This document shows positions 59,810-64,000 of a stretch of 64,000 bases of DNA, one piece after another. The DNA lies in NCBI GenBank assembly GCA_021155045.1, contig JAJNQB010000014.1, positions 62,001-126,000 on the forward strand. Reading direction: 5' to 3'. This DNA comes from Arcticibacter sp. Its GTDB lineage: Bacteria; Bacteroidota; Bacteroidia; 2-12-FULL-35-15. How positions within the stretch are numbered: position 1 is the first letter of the stretch; each line of letters opens with the position of its first letter. The notes under the pieces were generated by a model that was not told where the DNA came from, did not search any database, and was given only the letters and a program-made list of their open reading frames with translations. The translations under genes were made by a program, and so were the position numbers.

Positions 59810-59916
59810 AATTGCCACAGTGGCGGGGTTAAATCCTCGTCCCTGTCCCCACGCACAAAAGTAAATAACATGCACAACACTTTGATTTACCACTGTCCCC
59901 GCCATTGTCGGCAATT
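59810..59916. repeat. Imperfect inverted repeat after lptB
   Basis: The arm 59810-59828 (AATTGCCACAGTGGCGGGG) and the arm 59897-59916 (inverse of AATTGCCGACAATGGCGGGG) pair with one gap. Between them CCTGTCCCC-type words recur. This GC-rich patch contrasts with its surroundings. It may be a terminator hairpin or an end of a mobile patch containing the next T9SS gene; it is related to 61255-61330 by weak similarity only. Confidence 0.5.
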
Positions 59917-59938
59917 GGTGTATAGGCAGGTTTTGTTT

Positions 59939-61168
59939 TTATTGCTTCATCACTTTAATTGTCTGCTTGTTTTCTTGTCCTACTTGAAAGAAATATACTC
60001 CTACGGGAAATGAACTAATGTCAACCGTTGTAGTTTCGTTACTTAATTTACCAGTCAAAACTTGTCTGCCTAATTGGTCTGTAATAATAAAATTTGACCC
60101 TAATAATCTGCTATCTGCTGTAATTAAAATTAGGTCGTTAGCAGGGTTAGGATAAATTGCAATATTGGTGGAATTAAATACTTGTTCATTTATTCCAACG
60201 GTTATTCCTCTTCTATAAATACCCAAATTAGGAGATACTAGGTTGTAACCAATAAATGCATATCCGTTAAACTCCATAATTTTACTTGCATTCAAATCAG
60301 AAGCAGATAAATTTCCAGTAATATTTGTCCAAGTTGTTCCTTCATTAGATGTAACATAAACACTGTCTTTTAGTCCCCCTGAAAAATGACGAGCTTCAAG
60401 ATATAAGTTTCCCCCGCTTCTATAAATTTCAAGAGGAGCTAACCCAAATACTGCTGGTTTTGTCCATACAGTCCATGTTGCACCATCATTGGCACTAGTA
60501 TAAGAACCTCCCCCTTGTGCATAATAATATAAGTTTGTTCCCATACGCCACACCATAGCTCCATTTAAATCTCCCCCTGCAATACCTGAATTTGACTGCA
60601 CCCAAGTAGAGCCATTGTCAGTAGAAATAAAAACACCTCCACCAATAGAACAAGCAACTATTTTACTGTTGATTACTTCCATCCATGTAATATTTAAATT
60701 ACTCAAACCACTTATAGTTTGTGTCCAATTCACACCACCGTCAGATGATTTATATATTCCTTTGTTAGAAGTATAAGCAAAGATGTCAGTTGATAAACTC
60801 ATAAAGCCCCTAACGACACTCGCTGTCGGAGAGCCAACACCCACACTCCAAGCTGTTCCGTCATTCGAGGAATAATAAATACAGTCAGTTGATGCGTTAA
60901 GTCCAGAAAAATATTTTCCGCTAAAATAATAACCACATTCTGGAACATTAGAAACAATCGGAGGTGTAATTTCCGACCAATTATTCCCGTTGTCGTTGCT
61001 ACGATACATTTTCCCTCCCGAAAGAGTTCCTGAAAATATATAGTTGGCAGAATGTCCAAGCGTAGTTGCTCCTTGTGATAGATTTGCAATGCCGTTGTTT
61101 ACCTGTGTCCATTGAGCAAAGCAAGTAATGCTCGAAAGAAATGTAATTGTAAATAGTAATTTTTTCAT
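59939..61168 (-). CDS. Secreted BNR/sialidase-like repeat protein with T9SS sorting domain
   Basis: A 409-residue protein with signal peptide (residues 1-18, ending CFAQ). Six Asp-box-like motifs S.D.G..W are visible (SNDNGNNWSE, SSNDGTAWSV, SSDGGVNWTQ, STDNGSTWVQ, SANDGATWTV, TSNEGTTWTN), so the passenger is probably a beta-propeller of BNR/photosystem-II-stability-factor type. A type A sorting domain with IYPNPANDLI and FPVGVYFFQV and a basic IKVMKQ end closes it. Catalytic sialidase residues are not apparent; an exo-sialidase is therefore not supported. It is flanked by GC-rich repeat-like DNA on both sides. Confidence 0.87.
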   Translation of the reverse strand: MKKLLFTITFLSSITCFAQWTQVNNGIANLSQGATTLGHSANYIFSGTLSGGKMYRSNDNGNNWSEITPPIVSNVPECGYYFSGKYFSGLNASTDCIYYSSNDGTAWSVGVGSPTASVVRGFMSLSTDIFAYTSNKGIYKSSDGGVNWTQTISGLSNLNITWMEVINSKIVACSIGGGVFISTDNGSTWVQSNSGIAGGDLNGAMVWRMGTNLYYYAQGGGSYTSANDGATWTVWTKPAVFGLAPLEIYRSGGNLYLEARHFSGGLKDSVYVTSNEGTTWTNITGNLSASDLNASKIMEFNGYAFIGYNLVSPNLGIYRRGITVGINEQVFNSTNIAIYPNPANDLILITADSRLLGSNFIITDQLGRQVLTGKLSNETTTVDISSFPVGVYFFQVGQENKQTIKVMKQ

Positions 61169-61450
61169 TTGTTTTTGTTTTAAAGTTTAAATTGAAGATT
61201 ATTTAGCGTTGTTTTATGACTGACGGGAAAGTCAATGTGTTTTGCCAGTCGTTAAGAACTGTCAAACCGCAACAATGGTGGTTCTCGTGTCTGTCTGCTC
61301 ATGCTGTGTCGTTTTTTAAACTTGCCATCACTCATTGCACATTTAATTATAACAAACTGTACTCTACAAATAAATGGTAAAATATGATAGGTATCAAATC
61401 AAAAAACATAAAATCTTACTAAATTTGCCTACCATATAATCATTTAAGTT
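61169..61450. other. Gene-free divergent region with repeat-like DNA
   Basis: A 282-nt gap between divergent genes. Positions about 61203-61330 are relatively GC-rich. A partial hairpin GACTGACGGGAAA / TTTTGCCAGTC lies at about 61219-61251. A segment at 61268-61310 weakly resembles 59811-59853 (CTCGT...TGTC pattern). I could not identify a gene or RNA. The last 31 nt contain the -7 element of the next gene. Confidence 0.45.
61420..61427 (+). promoter_or_regulatory. -7 promoter element of the helical-repeat gene at 61451
   Basis: TAAATTTG matches TAnnTTTG and lies 23 nt before the TTG start. No -33 TTG was found at the expected spacing. Confidence 0.45.
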
Positions 61451-62866
61451 TTGAGCCAATTACATTCACTATTACAATCATTAAATAAAAACGAAATTGC
61501 TCTTATTAAATCAAAGAGACTCATTGGAAAAGAAAAAGAGCTATTTGGTTTTATATGTAGCTATGCAAATAGCGCTCTTCCTGACACTGAAATAGTTTTA
61601 AAAAAAGTAAATCTTTCTAACAGCCATTACTACAAAATACATTCAATTCTTCTAAAAAAATGCTACGATTGGCTTGTTCCAACAAACACTTTAGACTTAC
61701 TCCTGTTTTTGAAAAGAAAAAATTTATTCAATTTATTACGACACGAAATACTCGCCCAAGAAAAACATTTAAAGAAAAACATATCTGAATCCGAAATATT
61801 TTACTTAAAGTGTTTTCATCTATTTATTGACTTCCCTTACAAATACTATGACAAGGAACTAACAGATAGCTTCGGAGCAAAATATTTAAAAAACAAAAAA
61901 GTAGCAACAGAAACAGATAAGCTCTACGTAAAATACCACAAACTTTTTTCAGATGTGAATAGAATTGCTGCAAAAAAAAATCCTATTAAAGCACTTGGAA
62001 TCAGTATTAATGATTTATATACTGAAGAGAAAAAGCTAGAAAAGACCACACATCACTTAGCTAAATATTATTTGTATAGAAGCATTTGTAGCTATTACAC
62101 CTACTATGAAAAAAATAATTCCAAAGTAATTGAATACTTAAAAAAAGGAATTGCACTTAAAAAACACATTGCTTATTTTTTTCCTATAAATATTGTTCAA
62201 TTTTTAGAACTGCTTTATGCAGATGCATTATTCACAAACAACAATATTTCTGAAGCATCAGAAATTTACCATTCAACTTTTTCGTCAGGCGTATCAGAGG
62301 ATATGTATGGTTATCATTACCACTATGAACAATTTTGTTTAATCTTAATTATTGAAAATAAATTTGATAGTGCATTATCTATTTTAAATACAACTTTTCA
62401 GCCTTGCATAGATAATAAAATGGATATCTATGCAACCAGGGGTGCGATGACATATGCAAAACTCTTTATTAGCAACAATGATTTGAAAAATGCGCTTACT
62501 TATTTGAATATTGCAAAAATTATAAACGAAAAAGCATTTTACCTTCCTTTTGATATCCAGTTAAGAGTGATAGAAAATATTTATTTTTTCATGAAAAAGG
62601 ATTATGAGTTTGCTCACCAATTAGCCACGAAAAACATTAAATTTTTAAGAAGTCAAGAGCAAGGAAAAATATTTGATGATTATATTTTACTTTGGAAGTT
62701 CATACAGTCATTAATTAACTGCATATTTAAAAAAGTAGCGATGGATAAGGTGTTAGAAGATGAGTTCGAATATTTACATTTAAGATACATTAACCTTTAT
62801 TGCAACTTAATTTCAAAAATTTATTATCAAACAAAAATTGCACTAAAAATTAATTCCAAACCTTAG
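61451..62866 (+). CDS. Cytoplasmic helical-repeat (TPR-like) protein
   Basis: A 471-residue protein. TTG 61451 is the first start after an in-frame TAA (61445-61447) and yields LHSLLQSLNKNEIALIKSKR, homologous to the N-terminus of the 7142-8683 product (LFKLIKSLSKSEKGYFKKHA). The rest is a series of helix pairs rich in Tyr, Lys and Leu, with clearest TPR-like units near NDLKNALTYLNIAKIIN. There is no signal or membrane segment. It is divergent from the T9SS gene at 59939, mirroring the pairing of a helical gene with T9SS cargo at 5712-8683. Its 3' end overlaps the radical SAM gene by 17 nt. Confidence 0.75.
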   Translation: MSQLHSLLQSLNKNEIALIKSKRLIGKEKELFGFICSYANSALPDTEIVLKKVNLSNSHYYKIHSILLKKCYDWLVPTNTLDLLLFLKRKNLFNLLRHEILAQEKHLKKNISESEIFYLKCFHLFIDFPYKYYDKELTDSFGAKYLKNKKVATETDKLYVKYHKLFSDVNRIAAKKNPIKALGISINDLYTEEKKLEKTTHHLAKYYLYRSICSYYTYYEKNNSKVIEYLKKGIALKKHIAYFFPINIVQFLELLYADALFTNNNISEASEIYHSTFSSGVSEDMYGYHYHYEQFCLILIIENKFDSALSILNTTFQPCIDNKMDIYATRGAMTYAKLFISNNDLKNALTYLNIAKIINEKAFYLPFDIQLRVIENIYFFMKKDYEFAHQLATKNIKFLRSQEQGKIFDDYILLWKFIQSLINCIFKKVAMDKVLEDEFEYLHLRYINLYCNLISKIYYQTKIALKINSKP

Positions 62867-63872
62867 TTCCTTCTGTACAATTTTTACATATATCAATTTC
62901 AGCGCGAGAACGCAGTAAAGAACTTCTGAAATTATTATATTTATCATTATGCCAAATTGTTTTAAAACTTTCTTCTTTTAAATCGCCCAACTGATGCTTT
63001 GCATCTTTATCAAAGCAACAAGGCACTATCAATCCATCCCATGTAATTACGGTACTATGCCATAATCTCCAACAATGATTTAACAATTTATTTTTAATTT
63101 CAAATGTTCCCTCCTTATTTTTTTTATAACGTGAATACGATTCAATTGTTGGAATTAAATCACTACCATTTTCATACTCATAAATTTGAGCTGTTTTAAA
63201 TTTTATTTCATTTACCCCTAAATCTTTTGCTAATTTTTTTGCGTCTTCAATTTGGTGTTGATTAGGTTTAACTACTAAATATTGGAAAACAATATGCGGT
63301 GTAGAAGATTTTAGTTCATTTTTCCAATGAATAATGTTTTTTGTGCCTTCAATTACTTTAGATAAGTCTCCTCCTATCCTATACTGCTCATAAGTTTTTT
63401 GTGTTGTTCCATCAATAGAAATAATCAAGCGTTTTAATCCACTTTCTATCGTTTTTTTTGCATTTTCATTATTCAAATAATGCGCATTCGTGGAAGTAGC
63501 AGTATAAATTTTTTTGTCCGATGCATACTTAACCATTTCCAAAAATTTTGGATTTAAATAAGGTTCGCCTTGAAAATAAAAAATTAAATAAGCTGTATGC
63601 CTATAAATTTCATCAATTGTTTTTTCAAAAAAATTCTGTTGAAGCATTCCAGTCGGCCTTGTAAAATTTCTCAAACCGCTGGGGCATTCTGGACATCTTA
63701 AATTACAAGATGTTGTTGGCTCGATACTTATACTTATAGGAACTCCCCATTGAATGGGCTTTTTTAGCCATTTAGCTAAATAAAAACTTATTAAAACTTT
63801 CTTTGCATTGAAAATTTTAGACAAAGACAAAGTGCCTATAAAATTTTTAGTATCTAATATTTTATTACCCAA
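62850..63872 (-). CDS. Radical SAM/SPASM domain protein
   Basis: A 340-residue enzyme. The radical SAM motif C56-N-L-R-C60-P-E-C63 binds the catalytic 4Fe-4S cluster (CxxxCxxC), preceded by SISIEPTTS and followed by FYFQGEPYLNPKF. The C-terminal SPASM-like region has cysteines in LNHCWRLWHS, LIVPCCFDKDAKHQLGDL and ICKNCTEG, which bind auxiliary clusters. This layout is seen in peptide- or sugar-modifying enzymes such as MoaA- and anSME-like proteins. No precursor peptide gene is visible nearby. The start is uncertain: no ATG exists and TTG 63872 is chosen as the first plausible codon. Confidence 0.88.
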   Translation of the reverse strand: MGNKILDTKNFIGTLSLSKIFNAKKVLISFYLAKWLKKPIQWGVPISISIEPTTSCNLRCPECPSGLRNFTRPTGMLQQNFFEKTIDEIYRHTAYLIFYFQGEPYLNPKFLEMVKYASDKKIYTATSTNAHYLNNENAKKTIESGLKRLIISIDGTTQKTYEQYRIGGDLSKVIEGTKNIIHWKNELKSSTPHIVFQYLVVKPNQHQIEDAKKLAKDLGVNEIKFKTAQIYEYENGSDLIPTIESYSRYKKNKEGTFEIKNKLLNHCWRLWHSTVITWDGLIVPCCFDKDAKHQLGDLKEESFKTIWHNDKYNNFRSSLLRSRAEIDICKNCTEGTKVWN

Positions 63873-63936
63873 TGAAATTAAAGTATAACTTGTTTTGTAA
63901 AGGTAATAATCATTTTTTATCTATTTGAAAACAAAA

Positions 63937-63958
63937 GAGGCAGCCGCTAGGCTGCCTC
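63937..63958. terminator. GC-rich hairpin between the radical SAM gene and the window-end gene
   Basis: A perfect 9-bp stem GAGGCAGCC-GCTA-GGCTGCCTC is followed on the plus strand by CCTCATTATTTTTTTTTC, and on the minus strand by TTTTGTTTTC. On the minus strand it is in the right place to terminate the gene ending at 63983. Confidence 0.8.
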
Positions 63959-63982
63959 CTCATTATTTTTTTTCAAAATAAA

Positions 63983-64000
63983 TTATTTTGCTACTTCGAA
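63983..64000 (-). CDS. C-terminal fragment of a minus-strand gene cut by the window edge
   Basis: Read on the minus strand the last 18 bases give FEVAK and a TAA stop, 24 nt before the terminator hairpin. This is a short, GC-poor stub, and I cannot name the gene. The strong terminator directly downstream is the main support. Confidence 0.35.
   Translation of the reverse strand, partial: FEVAK

Noticed and set aside
59939..61168. Functional sialidase
   Set aside because: Asp-box-like motifs are present but the catalytic Arg triad, Tyr and Glu of sialidases could not be located.
59793..61450. Integron-type gene cassette around the T9SS gene at 59939
   Set aside because: No GTTRRRY/RYYYAAC core sites or integrase gene were visible; the flanking similarity is weak.
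1..64000. CRISPR array, tRNA or rRNA genes
   Set aside because: No regularly spaced repeats, no cloverleaf-like segments with CCA or anticodon arms, and no rRNA signatures were seen in the intergenic gaps.

Overview
This is a low-GC chromosomal window from a member of the Bacteroidota. Five secreted proteins end in a type IX secretion (T9SS) type A sorting domain. Several families are largely restricted to the phylum (DUF4175, DUF6029, DUF4296, DUF4286, DUF6913, DUF5686, Omp28). Several genes carry the Bacteroidota -7 promoter element TAnnTTTG, and the EF-P and TyrRS signatures fit the phylum. The sequence does not let me name a genus. Most of the window is ordinary core genome. No rRNA, tRNA or CRISPR array was recognised.

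Layout. 1-8683: helical-repeat proteins, an RsbW-type ATP-binding protein coupled to DUF4175, and two T9SS cargo proteins. 8990-14147: an envelope thiol cluster (secreted Omp28-like protein with CGPC, TlpA-like thioredoxin with CKPC, DUF6029 outer-membrane protein, Omp28 lipoprotein with CGNC). 14153-20856: prfB with a classical +1 programmed frameshift, purT, kbl, metF and lepA. 20857-24652: palindromic dispersed repeats, a T9SS cargo, an ECF sigma factor and its probable membrane anti-sigma partner, which has a triplicated N-terminal module. 24721-29049: heme cluster hemA, hemC-hemD fusion, a GxxExxY gene and hemB (C5 pathway; hemL lies at 38576). 29301-36683: mgtE, a PpiD-like chaperone, a 52-residue lipoprotein, an MlaE/MlaF-type ABC transporter, small envelope genes and an SDR. 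36751-46455: tyrS, a RelE/ParE-type toxin-antitoxin pair, hemL, then kynU and kmo (kynurenine pathway) interleaved with two more GxxExxY genes. 46479-52767: rsmA, a polytopic membrane protein, tatC and a DUF5686 outer-membrane protein. 52828-58979: efp, a GlmU-like enzyme, DUF6913, ligA, a double TonB-C protein and prmC. 59046-64000: lptB, a T9SS cargo in a repeat-flanked accessory patch, a third helical-repeat protein, a radical SAM/SPASM protein, and the tail of one more gene.

Working together. The translation genes prfB, prmC (which methylates the RF2 GGQ motif), lepA, efp, rsmA and tyrS are dispersed here. hemA, hemCD, hemB and hemL supply the early C5 heme route. lptB, mlaEF, tatC and the PpiD-like protein serve the envelope.

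The most unusual structure is a set of three small GxxExxY genes (PD-(D/E)xK-like fold). Each is enclosed by an inverted repeat whose arms abut the start or stop codons of neighbouring metabolic genes and which matches the transcription direction of its host operon. Gene-less, degenerate copies of the same arms lie nearby. This looks like a nuclease-linked palindromic repeat system, analogous in layout to REP/RAYT pairs.
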